A DNA stretch of 42,310 nucleotides from positions 1-42,310 of the forward strand of contig DKZK01000012.1 of the NCBI GenBank assembly GCA_002493625.1, given 5' to 3'. Both the position numbers and the translations under genes were made by a program. Position 1 is the first letter of the stretch. Each line of letters opens with the position of its first letter. The DNA comes from Lachnospiraceae bacterium UBA7076. Its GTDB lineage: Bacteria > Bacillota > Clostridia > Lachnospirales > Lachnospiraceae. Positions 23,354 through 33,179 of the stretch are shown here, one piece after another. The notes beneath the pieces are model-generated. The model was not told where the DNA came from. It saw only the letters and a list, made by a program, of their open reading frames with translations, and ran no database searches.

Positions 23354-24493
23354 CTATCCTTTCACAATGTCTGCCACCCACTCTGCAAGCTGATTCGGCG
23401 TCATTGCCGCCACATTTGCCCCAAGGCGCACCATATCGGCAGCTACGTTCCGGTTGTAATTTGGATTTGCATTCATATCAAGGGCAGTAAGCACAATCAT
23501 TTTGCTTCCCGCCTCAATAATGCCTCGGGTGGCAGCGTAAAGATTTCCGACACTTCCGCCCTCATACAAATCGGTTATTAAAACAACGATTGTTCTGTCA
23601 GGATTATCAATCAGCGTATCACAGTAGCCGACAGCCTTTCCTATGTCCGTTCCGCCTCCAAGCTGTACGGACATTAATGTTTCCACCGGATCATCCACAT
23701 ATCCGCTCAAATCCACCACATTCGTATCAAATATCACAAGCCTTGTATCAAGCATGGGAAGCCCTGCAAATATTCCCGCCATGACGGCGCTGTGAATAAC
23801 CGAATCCATCATGGAGCCGCTCTCGTCCACGGCTATAACAACACGCCATGTATTGTATTTTTTCACCCTTGCGTTGAAATAAACCCTTTCAAGGACAAGC
23901 CGTTTATTTTCCCTGTCGTAATTCTTTAAATTTTTTGCAATTGTTTTTTTTATGTCAAAATTTCTTGAGGATTTCACGGGGCTTGTGCTGTTCCGGTCCA
24001 CACGTCCCATAATGGACTGGCGTATATCCTGCCCCAGCCGCTTTGTCAGGTCGTCGACAACATGGCGTATTATTTTCTTCGCCTCCGCAAGCACCTCCTG
24101 ATTCATGCTGCCCTTAAGCTGCAATATTGTCTTTAAAAGCTCCTGATTTGGCTCAAGCTTTGCCAGCACGTCCTTGTCAGTTAAAAGCTCCGTCATTCCA
24201 TACCTGTCAAGCGCCTGCTTTTCCATAATCTCAACCGTTTCCTTCGGAAACAGCCCCCGGATTTTGTTAATCCACTCCGACACGGTAAGACTGCTTCCAC
24301 CGCTTCCGCCTGTCTGCTGCCTTACTCCGTCCTCCTCACCATGCTCTCGGGAATACAGAAAATCCAGCACATCCTCAAGCTCCACATACCGTATGCCCGT
24401 TCCGTCGTCGCTGAAGGAAAGCTGCTCCGAGGAATATTTGCCAAGTATAAGCCGCCATTTATTAAGCCGTTCCATATCCGCTTTACCGTCCAT
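23354..24493 (-). CDS. VWA-domain protein with intact MIDAS (YehP/CoxE-like)
   Basis: A 379-residue cytosolic protein. The N-terminal half is helical. The C-terminal von Willebrand A domain (about 215-379) has a complete metal-ion-dependent adhesion site: DxSxS at 223-227 (DESGSM), Thr282 (GGGTD) and Asp308 (ITDLYEGG). VWA proteins paired with MoxR ATPases act as adaptors for substrate or metal-centre remodelling, as in CoxD/CoxE, NorQ/NorD and RavA/ViaA. The start overlaps the end of the DUF5682 gene by 11 bp and the SWIM gene follows after 10 bp, so this is a coupled operon. Length and layout match E. coli YehP. Confidence 0.9.
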   Translation of the reverse strand: MDGKADMERLNKWRLILGKYSSEQLSFSDDGTGIRYVELEDVLDFLYSREHGEEDGVRQQTGGSGGSSLTVSEWINKIRGLFPKETVEIMEKQALDRYGMTELLTDKDVLAKLEPNQELLKTILQLKGSMNQEVLAEAKKIIRHVVDDLTKRLGQDIRQSIMGRVDRNSTSPVKSSRNFDIKKTIAKNLKNYDRENKRLVLERVYFNARVKKYNTWRVVIAVDESGSMMDSVIHSAVMAGIFAGLPMLDTRLVIFDTNVVDLSGYVDDPVETLMSVQLGGGTDIGKAVGYCDTLIDNPDRTIVVLITDLYEGGSVGNLYAATRGIIEAGSKMIVLTALDMNANPNYNRNVAADMVRLGANVAAMTPNQLAEWVADIVKG

Positions 24494-26921
24494 ACTCCTT
24501 CATCCTTTCCAAAACATATTCCTCAAGCTCTTTTCCATAACGGCTTTCCTCAGGCATTACATTTTTAAGGCTTTCGAAGGTCTGCTGCCCTACGTTATAT
24601 AAGGCGGCTACCCTCCCGCTTATTTTATCTGTTTCCACCGGAGTAAAATAACCAAACGCAAGGCGAAAGCCGGGGAGCGCCTGCATAAAGTCCCTTTCAT
24701 CCGTTCCCGCTATAAAATCATCAATTATCTTTATGTAATCGTCACTTGAAAACAGCAGATCCCTTGCCGTATAAAATAATCCGTGAAATACATTTGCAAT
24801 GGACTTCTGCTTCTCCTTCGTGCCTGACATGTAGCCCGCGCATTTTCTGCCTATACTCTCAGCGTCAAGGCAGCCCAAGCCGTACAAAATACCCATGGCG
24901 CAGCCCTCAAGGCTTGGATTTAAGCCGTCCCTTTCAAGCAGGTCAGAAAGCGTTTCGCAAAACACCTGCCTGTCCTCCCTGTAGCAGGGTCTGTTTAATA
25001 TTGTAAATAACGTTTTAAGCGCCGTCATTGTTTCAGACACATTTTCCTCCTTTATGCCTGCCATATGGGGAAGCGACGTCATTATTTTTCTGTATACCGA
25101 CTTAATAAGTCCTGTCACATCAAGCTCGCTTCGATAAAGCGCGCTCAGCTCCTCAAGCATAATAAGGTTTGAAAATGTCTTTACAAGGGAAAAGAAATCG
25201 CCGTCCTCGGATATGAGCTTTTCCATTCGGATAAACGCATCCCCAAGCTGACTTTTCAGCCCCATCTCAAATATCCTTATCAAAAGCTCCGAAGCAGCCT
25301 GACTGCTTATGTTTTCCCTGAACCCGGATTTTATTTTGCTTATGGCAGCCTCCGGCAGCGTACCTCCGTAAACGGATGCGTCAATAAGCGCCGCAATAAC
25401 CTGCGTGCTCCACTTATAGCTCCATATTTCCCTTATCAGATTCTTATCCTTTCTCATTCTTAAATTCGGCCCCTTTACAAGACTTACAAAGCCTGTGTTA
25501 AGATAGTCCATCTGATAAAAAAACTCACTCATCTGTCTGTGTCTCTCGGAGGAAAATATATTAAGCGTAAGCTCTGTCTTAATTGTGCTTCCGATTTTAA
25601 GCCTGTATTTCCGGCACATTTCCTCAAAATCCTGAACAAGCGGCGGTACCTTTGCATTTTTGCAGAGCCTTCCAATCTGCTTTCCCGTAAGCTCCTTTGC
25701 AAGTGTCCGCATGGGCAAATCCGTTGCCATTGTATATTCGCCCTTAACATAGGAGGATAAAACGCTGTCCGCAAGCTCATACGCTCCCATGCAGCGCTTC
25801 CCTCTGAGCCTCGCAAGCCCTCCTGCCATATGATAGGCGCATATCTCATCATAGGTGGAGGGATAGCCCTCCTTTTTCCTGACAGCCTTTCCCACAGACA
25901 CAAGAAATTTCAGCGCCGTATCCTCATACACCTGCTCCGGTGCTTTTTCACGTTCCAAAATGCCCTCCCATATTTCCTGATAAAAAGCAGGATAGGGCAT
26001 ACCGCTTGCATATCCGTTTAATGCATCTGCCGCCTCCATGGAATAGGACATAAGATAAACCGCCTGATTATCCTTCGGTATATTGTGCAGACTGTATTGT
26101 TCATTTCCGTATAAAAGCCCGTACGTGTGAAAGCCGCCTGTCACTACAAGAATATTATGAAAGCTTTTCTTTGCCTGCTCAATATTTTTTCTCATATATG
26201 CTTCCCTTGCCATACAGCCCTCCTCCTTAAGGTCGCCTTCCCTTGAGGTAAGTCTGGACAGCACACAGTAATAAAGCATATTGCTGACAAATTCTCCATG
26301 ACTTTGAAGCATTCCATCTATCTCAAAATATTTTTCCCAAAGCTCATCAAAGTTTCGGAAGCCTGATTTTTCCACAAGCCTTTTCATAAATAAGCTTGCG
26401 GACAAATAGTAATCGTCGTTGTAATTATTTTTTTCCTCATTCTTGCGAAGTCCCCTGTTTTCCTCGGAAGCTGCAAGTATCTCCCCGTAGGGCAAATCAA
26501 AAAAAGCGGTATGTACATTCCTGCTGCTGCCTTCCCTTACGGCGACAAGCTCAGGAGAGTAATCAAGAAACGGGTAGTAGCATTTGTACTCCTTCTTCTC
26601 CCCGCTTACCGCTCCACTGCTGTCCTTGTAGGAATAATAAACCGCAAAGGGCGCCTGTGTATCATTATCTGCCATAAGGGGAAGCAGCTCATTTGCGCCC
26701 TCCGGTCCCTCTATCAAAATACAGTCGGGCTTATATTCTTCAATTACAGCCATAAGATGATAAGCGCAGGCAGGGCTGTGGTGTCTTACGGGAAAATAAA
26801 CCACCTGATTTTCCATAGAAAATGCCTGTCTGAATATTTCCTCAAACCACGCGCCGCTTAAAATATCCTCCGCCTCTTTATCTATTTCAGCCAGCGTCTC
26901 GCCTCGTAATATCTGCTCCAT
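24483..26921 (-). CDS. DUF5682 family protein (YehM-like)
   Basis: The 812-residue protein opens with the diagnostic segment VYFPVRHHSPACAYHL (about 39-54), then CILIEGPEGANELLPLM (about 68-84). A VVTGGFHTYGL stretch follows near residue 260. The remaining two thirds are mainly helical. The opening fold resembles the TraB/Tiki/EreA-like set (His-rich N-terminus followed by a GP.G motif), which may hint at a metallohydrolase, but this is inference. It overlaps the MoxR gene by 40 bp and the VWA gene by 11 bp, implying tightly matched expression. GAGGGTGG lies before the ATG. YehM-type proteins are known only through this cluster. Confidence 0.82.
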   Translation of the reverse strand: MEQILRGETLAEIDKEAEDILSGAWFEEIFRQAFSMENQVVYFPVRHHSPACAYHLMAVIEEYKPDCILIEGPEGANELLPLMADNDTQAPFAVYYSYKDSSGAVSGEKKEYKCYYPFLDYSPELVAVREGSSRNVHTAFFDLPYGEILAASEENRGLRKNEEKNNYNDDYYLSASLFMKRLVEKSGFRNFDELWEKYFEIDGMLQSHGEFVSNMLYYCVLSRLTSREGDLKEEGCMAREAYMRKNIEQAKKSFHNILVVTGGFHTYGLLYGNEQYSLHNIPKDNQAVYLMSYSMEAADALNGYASGMPYPAFYQEIWEGILEREKAPEQVYEDTALKFLVSVGKAVRKKEGYPSTYDEICAYHMAGGLARLRGKRCMGAYELADSVLSSYVKGEYTMATDLPMRTLAKELTGKQIGRLCKNAKVPPLVQDFEEMCRKYRLKIGSTIKTELTLNIFSSERHRQMSEFFYQMDYLNTGFVSLVKGPNLRMRKDKNLIREIWSYKWSTQVIAALIDASVYGGTLPEAAISKIKSGFRENISSQAASELLIRIFEMGLKSQLGDAFIRMEKLISEDGDFFSLVKTFSNLIMLEELSALYRSELDVTGLIKSVYRKIMTSLPHMAGIKEENVSETMTALKTLFTILNRPCYREDRQVFCETLSDLLERDGLNPSLEGCAMGILYGLGCLDAESIGRKCAGYMSGTKEKQKSIANVFHGLFYTARDLLFSSDDYIKIIDDFIAGTDERDFMQALPGFRLAFGYFTPVETDKISGRVAALYNVGQQTFESLKNVMPEESRYGKELEEYVLERMKEYGR

Positions 26922-28000
26922 ATTCCACCCTCTTTGTTGCTCTTGTCCTTTACGACAGTGTTAAAGTATCCCTTTACCTTCTCCAGATCATCCCTGTTTT
27001 CTTTTACAATTGCGCCCACAAGATTTTGCACAAGCATGTCCATGCTTATTGTTCCGTCCCCGTAATAATAGGCGGACATCATGCTTTGATAATAGACCGA
27101 AACAGCCTCCGCCGTACTCATAACGGCGCTTGGCTTATCAATCTGATGTCCCATGGAGGAAACGCCCTCCCGAAGCTCATGGTATGTTGATGCAAGAAGC
27201 TCCGCCACCTTCTCGTCAGGGCTCAGGTCTATACCGTTTTCTCCTGCAAGCTTTTCCACCTCATTTATAATAATCTGTTTTTCCAAAGCAGCCTCCCTTA
27301 TAGGGAAAACCGTCTCAAAATTAAACCGTCGTTTTAAGGCGCTGCTCATTTCATTGACACCCTTGTCCCTTGTGTTTGCCGTTCCGATTACATTAAAGCC
27401 CTGCTTTGCAAATACAAAGCTCTCCTCGTTAAGCTCCGGCACATTTAAAACCTTATCACTGAGTATGCTTATGAGGCTGTCCTGTATCTCCGCAGGCGTT
27501 CTTGTAATTTCCTCAAACCTTGTGATAATTCCCTCACTCATGCCTATATATAAGGGCGCCGGCACAAGCGCTTCACGGACAGGCCCCTTTTCCAGCAGCA
27601 GGGCATAATTCCATGAATATTTCATCATGTCCTCCGTTGTTCCCGCCGTTCCCTGAATCGTGTTTGTGCTTGTTCCGCTTATTGCCGCAGACAACAGCTC
27701 CGACAACATGGTTTTTGCCGTTCCCGGCTCTCCCACAAGCATAAGCCCCCTGTTTCCTGCAAGCGTAACAATACACCTCTCAACAAGAGTGTCGTTTCCA
27801 AGATATTTTTTCCTTATGTAATATTCCTTTCCGTTATAAACTACCGGCTTGTTACTGCCAAGTATAAACGTTCTAACTGCCTGAGGCGACATTTTCCAGT
27901 TCATGGGCTTTTTTGCCGTGTCCGTATTGATGAGCGCCGTAAGTTCCTCCCTGTATGCCACCTCCACAGGCGGCTTAATCATATTTGTGTTTTCACTCAT
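26882..28000 (-). CDS. MoxR-type AAA+ ATPase (YehL subfamily)
   Basis: A 372-residue AAA+ ATPase. Walker A GEPGTAKT is at 90-97, the MoxR insert follows (TEDMMKYSWNYALLLEKG), the Walker B region reads ITRFEEITR with Glu163-Glu164, sensor 1 Asn is at 209 (GTANTRDKG), and the arginine finger is in ALKRRFNFE. The usual Walker B Asp is replaced by Glu, which may be a subfamily trait. MoxR proteins form hexamers and, with a VWA partner, remodel or activate target proteins. It is first in the operon MoxR-DUF5682-VWA-SWIM. GGGGG lies 7 nt upstream and a small hairpin (28023-28038) sits in the leader. Confidence 0.9.
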   Translation of the reverse strand: MSENTNMIKPPVEVAYREELTALINTDTAKKPMNWKMSPQAVRTFILGSNKPVVYNGKEYYIRKKYLGNDTLVERCIVTLAGNRGLMLVGEPGTAKTMLSELLSAAISGTSTNTIQGTAGTTEDMMKYSWNYALLLEKGPVREALVPAPLYIGMSEGIITRFEEITRTPAEIQDSLISILSDKVLNVPELNEESFVFAKQGFNVIGTANTRDKGVNEMSSALKRRFNFETVFPIREAALEKQIIINEVEKLAGENGIDLSPDEKVAELLASTYHELREGVSSMGHQIDKPSAVMSTAEAVSVYYQSMMSAYYYGDGTISMDMLVQNLVGAIVKENRDDLEKVKGYFNTVVKDKSNKEGGIWSRYYEARRWLK

Positions 28001-28022
28001 TGCATATCCCCCTTAAAGCAAG

Positions 28023-28038
28023 ACGGCTCCAACGCCGT
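28023..28038 (-). promoter_or_regulatory. Small hairpin in the MoxR operon leader
   Basis: ACGGC-GTTGGA-GCCGT forms a 5-bp stem 9 bp before the ribosome binding site. It is followed by CTTGCTTT, too weak for a terminator. It could modulate translation initiation. Confidence 0.3.
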
Positions 28039-28050
28039 AATTTTCCTATA

Positions 28051-28112
28051 AAGAAATAAAGCCGGATGCTGTCACGCCAAAGACTTACAAAAGCCTTCGC
28101 ATGACAGCACCC
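28051..28112 (-). terminator. Terminator after the Na/Pi cotransporter gene
   Basis: On the minus strand GGGTGCTGTCA (28112-28102) pairs with TGACAGCATCC (28074-28064) with one G-U pair, around a 27-nt loop, followed by GGC and a T-rich run (TTTATTTCTTT). It separates the cotransporter gene from the MoxR operon. Confidence 0.7.
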
Positions 28113-28127
28113 AACTTATCATTTCAT

Positions 28128-29909
28128 TTATTTATCGGCTGCCTTTTGCGGCAGCATGTACTTTTGTTCAAGAGCCGCATACTGCCTCTCAAACCATGCT
28201 GCGTCATTTTTAATCTCCTTGCGGTATCCGTGAGCGTCCATATCGTCCTCCTCAACCTGAATGATACACACTGCAATATTGGAGCAGTGATCGGATATAC
28301 GCTCGTAGGTATCCGTTATATCTGCCAGACTAAGTCCAAGTTCAATTGTACATTTACCCTTTCTGAGTCTTTTCACATGTCTCTTTTTAAGCTCCATGTT
28401 CATATCGTCAATAAGATCCTCAAGCGGCTGTACAAGGGCAGCCATTTCAAGGTCGTTATTTTCCAGAGCATTGACCGTCATATCAAGAATATCACTGAGC
28501 GCTTTGCCGTATACTGCAAGCTCCTCCATGGCCTTTTTAGAAAAATTCTGTTCTTTCTCATGCATCTGTTCCACGCCAAGCAGTATATTTACCGCAAGAT
28601 CCGATATACGCTCAATGTCCCCGATTGTATGAAGAAGCACTGAGGCCATATGGCTGTCCTCCTTAGACAAATCCCTGCTGCTGAGGCGGAGCAAATAAGT
28701 GCCAAGCTGATCCTCAAATTTATCTACCTTATCCTCTATGTCACGGACCTTCTGCCCCTTTTCCTCATTGTAGTCACCGATAAGGGAAATTGCCTGCAGC
28801 ACGCTTTCCCTTGATATGTGTGCCATATGAATTGCAACCTTTCTCGCCTGCACAACTGCAAATCCGGGTCTTTCAAGGAAAACAGGATCCAGAAGCTGAA
28901 GCACACGGTCCTGCTCCTCCTCATTTTCATCTCCCTTATCCCTTATGGTCTTAACCGCAAGGTACTCAAGAAATCCTGCAAACGGAAAGAGAAGTATGGT
29001 TGCTCCGATATTAAACAGTGAATGAACCACGGCTATGCCTGCCGGTTTAGCCGCATAATCCAGAAATGCATAATCCAGAAACAGATTTGAGGCGTAAAAG
29101 CCTATCATAAAAATAGCCGTACCGAGGACATTGAAGTAAAAATGTACTGCCGCCGCCCTTTTTGCATCCTTGTTTGTTCCTGCGCTTGACAAAATTGCCG
29201 TTGTACAGCTTCCGATATTCTGACCCATAATAATCGGTATTGCGAGGGCATAGGACACTGCGCCGGTAGAGCATAACGCCTGCAAAATACCGATGGAAAC
29301 CGAGGAGGACTGCATAATGGTTGTAATAACAAAGCCTAAAATAAGTCCCAGAACAGGATTTTCAAACCTTGTAAGTATGCTTGTAAACTGAGGAACATCC
29401 TTAAGAGGCTCAACTGCCGCGCTCATGGCATTCATACCATACATAAGAATTGCAAAGCCAAGAAGAATTGTTCCTATATTGTGCTTCTTATCACTCCTGC
29501 AAAATACAACAAATATAGCTCCTATAACTGCAAGTATGGGCGTAAAGGAGGTCGGCTTAAGCATCTGTATAAAAATGTTACCTCCCTCTATACCCGTAAG
29601 GGAAAGCAGCCACGAGGTTACCGTAGTACCGATATTGGCGCCCATGATAATGCCTACCGCCTGTTTCAGCTTCATAATACCCGAATTTACAAAGCCCACA
29701 ACCATAACCGTAGTTGCGCCCGAGGATTGTATAACGGCAGTAACGCCTGCTCCGAGCAAAACGGCGGAAAGCCTGTTTGATGTCAGTTTCTCAAGTATTC
29801 TTTCAAGCTTGCCTCCGGAAAGCTTTGCCAAAGCATCCCCCATGACATGCATTCCATATAGGAAAAGCGCAAGACCTCCTATCATGGATAAAATATCAAA
29901 TATATCCAT
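28128..29909 (-). CDS. Na+/phosphate cotransporter with PhoU-like C-terminus (NptA-like)
   Basis: A 593-residue inner-membrane transporter of the PF02690 family. The two inverted transport repeats each carry a QSS motif (AVIQSSGATTVMVVG near 61-75; TIMQSSSVSIGIL near 197-209) followed by IMGANIGT and IMGQNIGS. Eight or nine helices occupy residues 1-320. The C-terminal 230 residues are a cytoplasmic, helical PhoU-like domain (about 345-570) that in this family probably senses phosphate status. AAGGAG sits 6 nt before the ATG. No pst or pho genes are adjacent; the two-component system upstream is on the same strand, 57 bp away, and read-through is possible. Confidence 0.92.
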   Translation of the reverse strand: MDIFDILSMIGGLALFLYGMHVMGDALAKLSGGKLERILEKLTSNRLSAVLLGAGVTAVIQSSGATTVMVVGFVNSGIMKLKQAVGIIMGANIGTTVTSWLLSLTGIEGGNIFIQMLKPTSFTPILAVIGAIFVVFCRSDKKHNIGTILLGFAILMYGMNAMSAAVEPLKDVPQFTSILTRFENPVLGLILGFVITTIMQSSSVSIGILQALCSTGAVSYALAIPIIMGQNIGSCTTAILSSAGTNKDAKRAAAVHFYFNVLGTAIFMIGFYASNLFLDYAFLDYAAKPAGIAVVHSLFNIGATILLFPFAGFLEYLAVKTIRDKGDENEEEQDRVLQLLDPVFLERPGFAVVQARKVAIHMAHISRESVLQAISLIGDYNEEKGQKVRDIEDKVDKFEDQLGTYLLRLSSRDLSKEDSHMASVLLHTIGDIERISDLAVNILLGVEQMHEKEQNFSKKAMEELAVYGKALSDILDMTVNALENNDLEMAALVQPLEDLIDDMNMELKKRHVKRLRKGKCTIELGLSLADITDTYERISDHCSNIAVCIIQVEEDDMDAHGYRKEIKNDAAWFERQYAALEQKYMLPQKAADK

Positions 29910-29966
29910 ACGGTTCTCCTTATTGTTAATAGTATACAGGAATTTATTTTTCCCATAATTCGTAAA

Positions 29967-32429
29967 TTAACCCACTATCAACAATAATACAACCTTAAAT
30001 AAGTCTCCGTCAACAATTATTTCCATTTTACCCTTTTGCAGCTCCATAAGACTTCTTGCAATGGATAGTCCAAGCCCGCTTCCTTCCGTATTTCTTGAGC
30101 TGTCGCCCCTCACAAACCTTTCCATAAGCTCGTCGCCGGAAATGTTAAGCTCCTCCTTCGAAATATTTTTGAAGGTGACGGAAATATACTCATCCTTCTC
30201 CTTCACGTCAATGTAAACTCTTGAACCCTCCAGTGCATATTTGACAATGTTATTGATAAGGTTTTCCATAACCCTCCACAGATGCCTTCCGTCTGCAATT
30301 ACAAAGTATTCCTCCTTATCGCTCTTTATGATTGTCTTTATGCTTCTCGCTGCAAGCTTATCCTCAAACTCTCCAAGCGCCTGATTTATCACCACGTTCA
30401 CATCCGTTTTCTCAAGCGTCACGTCAATGTTGCCCGTGGAGGCTTTGGAGGCGTCAATTAAATCCTGTATAAGCTTTTTAAGCCTTGCAGACTGTCTGTC
30501 CAGAACCTGTATATATTCGCCCGCCTTCTCATTGTCAAGCTTCTCCTTCTCCAGAAGGTCAACATAATTTATGATTGATGTAAGCGGCGTTTTTATATCG
30601 TGGGACACATTTGTAATAAGCTCCGTTTTCATGCGCTCACTCTTAAGCGACTCCTCAACGGCATTTGCCATCCCGTTTCTTATACTGTTTAAATTTTCTC
30701 CATGCTCCCTGAACGCTCCAAGCATCCCCTTTGTATCCACCTCAAAATCCATATTGCCCGCTGCAATTTCATTTCCCGCCTTCTTGAGCTTTGAAAGGTT
30801 GATGCAGGCAATTACAAGTATGGCTCCGAATATAAGCTTTTCAATAAAGATAACAAAAACAGCAAGCCCCAGACTTTCTGAGAAGCATGCAATAAGCTCC
30901 AGAAACGCCGCTGCCGCAAACACACCAAGATACCTGCCATATATGTTTATGCTGCTCCACAACATTTTTACAGCCTTAAGTATATTTTTTCCAAGCTTTT
31001 TTATACCTCTCCATAAAAACATTATGATTCTGGTGCACGCCATACTGCTTACAAATGTTTGCGTCTTTAACCTTGCTGCGGTTGTGAGCAGCACAACGGG
31101 AATGGCAAGCGCAAGCCACACCGAAAGCAATACAGCATTAACCATATCCACACCAACGTAAGGATTTATCGCAATTACCATTATGGCAACAATCACCACG
31201 ACAGCCAGCAAAATATCATAAGGTATTCTGTCAAATGCAGATGCATATGGTTCATCCGATTTTTTTCCGTACCCTGCCGATATTACAACAAATGTACCAA
31301 GCAGAAGCGTAAACACGGCTGACACTCCAAATATGACATATATATAATCCAATACGGTATCTCCATATTTTAATATCAGAGAATAATAAAAGCTGTCATG
31401 GGCGGTAAAGTCATTTTTTACATATGAGGTTACATTAAGCTGGCAGGTAGCAGGTCCCGTTACCTCAACAACATATGATTTTGTCACGTCATTATACCAT
31501 TCCTCACAGCTCCACGTATCATATGTTTCCTCCATTTCCTTGAAAAAAGCATTATACTGTGTACGGAAATTATCATCCATGTCAAGATAATTCCATCGTC
31601 CCTTATCATCTAACCATGCATGTATTCCATTGCTTACAACATAATTGCCGCCTTCATATATACCGCCGTCTTCAACGTGCAATGTATGTTCTGCATCATC
31701 ATCCAGCCAGAACTGATTAATTGGAAAATCATCAATACCATAATATTGCGAATAATACTCTATAGGAAATTCACACAATTGTTCACTTAAATCATACTGC
31801 TCTACCATTTCCATATTATAGTCTGTTGCTGCCTGAGTTGTTGCCACACCCTCGTCATATAGAAACTCCTCCGCTACATCTATCTTCATATTTTCTGTTG
31901 TCGCTTCCGTTATATCTTCTTCATGCACATTGTAATCCACATCCTGTCTGATTGTAAGCGGTTCCGTACGCAGATATTCCTTTGCGCCCACATAAAATGT
32001 AAATCTCGAAGTGTCGGGATACGTGTCAAAGTTCACGACATGCGTATCCTTATACTGCCACTCGTCACATTTATAATTCGATAATACAGGGAGGTCATAT
32101 TTATGGGGTTCCAGAGGTTCAATCAAAAAAGCGTAGTTGGAATTATCCTCCGAATACCTGTCCCTATACAAATCCGTAGTATACTCATCGCTGTTCACTA
32201 CCGCGCGATAGTATGAATAAACCGCCTCATTGGCTTTATTATATGCGATACGCTCTATTTCATCCGCCCTGATGTCTGCCTTCAGGGTTTCCATCTCAAG
32301 CATTTTTTCTCCATATACATCAAACATACAAATAATAAGTAAAAACGAAGCTGCAAAAAATAAAATAGCCACAGACATTAAAATACAGGCTATAAATTTA
32401 GCCAATGCGCTTTTCTTCATTTTTTTCAT
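29967..32429 (-). CDS. Sensor histidine kinase with large extracellular domain
   Basis: An 820-residue kinase. A first membrane helix (about 12-35) is followed by an acidic extracellular domain of about 320 residues with many Asp, Glu and Tyr, then a helix at 360-385 and four or five further helices (405-455, 500-548). A short linker leads to the HisKA domain with phosphoacceptor His610 (SHDIKTPLTS), N-box near 725 (RVMENLINNIVKYA) and G-box GSGLGLSIA near 783. Tyr/Asp-rich extracellular sensing with a multi-helix core suggests an envelope or peptide signal; none can be named. The response regulator gene ends 5 bp upstream, so the two form one operon. GGAGG lies 10 nt before the start. Confidence 0.9.
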   Translation of the reverse strand: MKKMKKSALAKFIACILMSVAILFFAASFLLIICMFDVYGEKMLEMETLKADIRADEIERIAYNKANEAVYSYYRAVVNSDEYTTDLYRDRYSEDNSNYAFLIEPLEPHKYDLPVLSNYKCDEWQYKDTHVVNFDTYPDTSRFTFYVGAKEYLRTEPLTIRQDVDYNVHEEDITEATTENMKIDVAEEFLYDEGVATTQAATDYNMEMVEQYDLSEQLCEFPIEYYSQYYGIDDFPINQFWLDDDAEHTLHVEDGGIYEGGNYVVSNGIHAWLDDKGRWNYLDMDDNFRTQYNAFFKEMEETYDTWSCEEWYNDVTKSYVVEVTGPATCQLNVTSYVKNDFTAHDSFYYSLILKYGDTVLDYIYVIFGVSAVFTLLLGTFVVISAGYGKKSDEPYASAFDRIPYDILLAVVVIVAIMVIAINPYVGVDMVNAVLLSVWLALAIPVVLLTTAARLKTQTFVSSMACTRIIMFLWRGIKKLGKNILKAVKMLWSSINIYGRYLGVFAAAAFLELIACFSESLGLAVFVIFIEKLIFGAILVIACINLSKLKKAGNEIAAGNMDFEVDTKGMLGAFREHGENLNSIRNGMANAVEESLKSERMKTELITNVSHDIKTPLTSIINYVDLLEKEKLDNEKAGEYIQVLDRQSARLKKLIQDLIDASKASTGNIDVTLEKTDVNVVINQALGEFEDKLAARSIKTIIKSDKEEYFVIADGRHLWRVMENLINNIVKYALEGSRVYIDVKEKDEYISVTFKNISKEELNISGDELMERFVRGDSSRNTEGSGLGLSIARSLMELQKGKMEIIVDGDLFKVVLLLIVG

Positions 32430-32434
32430 TCAAA

Positions 32435-33139
32435 TCAATCCTCCAATTTATAACCCTGTCCCCAGACAACCTTCAGATATTTAGGCTCTGACGGGTTAAT
32501 CTCAACCTTTTCCCTGAGATGCCTTATATGTACGGCAACCGTGTTTTCATTTCCAATCGGGGCATCCTCCCATACAAGCCTGTATATATCCTTTGGAGAA
32601 TAAACCTTTCCCGGATTGTTCATAAGAAGCTTTAAAATCTGAAATTCCGTAGGCGTAAGGGAAACAGGCTCACCGTCTACCGTTACCTCCTTTTTCCTGT
32701 CGTCAAGCTCTATTCCGCCATATACAAGTCTGTCCGTATTTTCCGTTTTACCACCGCCGCCGAGCTGCATATAGCGTCTTAGCTGCGCCCTTACACGTGC
32801 TATAAGCTCAACCGGATTAAAGGGCTTTGTCACATAATCGTCAGCCCCTATGTTAAGTCCAAGTACCTTGTCAGTATCTTCACTCTTTGCCGTAAGTAAG
32901 ATTACGGGAATGTTTGAAATGCCTCTTATCTTAGCCATTGCCGCTATTCCGTCCATAACCGGCATCATAACATCCATGAGCACAAGCTGAATGTCTTTTC
33001 CCTTTTGTTCATCCTTCATTATGTCAACCGCTTCAATTCCATTATAAGCCTTTACAACTCCGTAACCCTCGCTGGATAAGTAAATGCCCAGCGCCTCCAC
33101 AATATCCTTTTCATCATCGCATACAAGTATGTTGTACAT
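32435..33139 (-). CDS. OmpR/PhoB-family response regulator
   Basis: A 234-residue transcription factor. The receiver domain (1-120) has acidic pocket D8/D9, phosphoacceptor D56 (LVLMDVMMP) and Lys85. A winged-helix DNA-binding domain follows (about 135-234: LTPTEFQILKLLMNNPGKVYS, VAVHIRHLREKVE, VVWGQGYKLE). It partners the kinase encoded next. Direct repeats TTAAGA(T/C) upstream (33180-33220) at about 11-bp phasing are the likely binding sites for this class of protein, suggesting autoregulation. GGAGG precedes the ATG. Confidence 0.93.
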   Translation of the reverse strand: MYNILVCDDEKDIVEALGIYLSSEGYGVVKAYNGIEAVDIMKDEQKGKDIQLVLMDVMMPVMDGIAAMAKIRGISNIPVILLTAKSEDTDKVLGLNIGADDYVTKPFNPVELIARVRAQLRRYMQLGGGGKTENTDRLVYGGIELDDRKKEVTVDGEPVSLTPTEFQILKLLMNNPGKVYSPKDIYRLVWEDAPIGNENTVAVHIRHLREKVEINPSEPKYLKVVWGQGYKLED

Positions 33140-33179
33140 ATCCTCTTACCTCCTTGGAATTATTATGTCAGAAATATTT

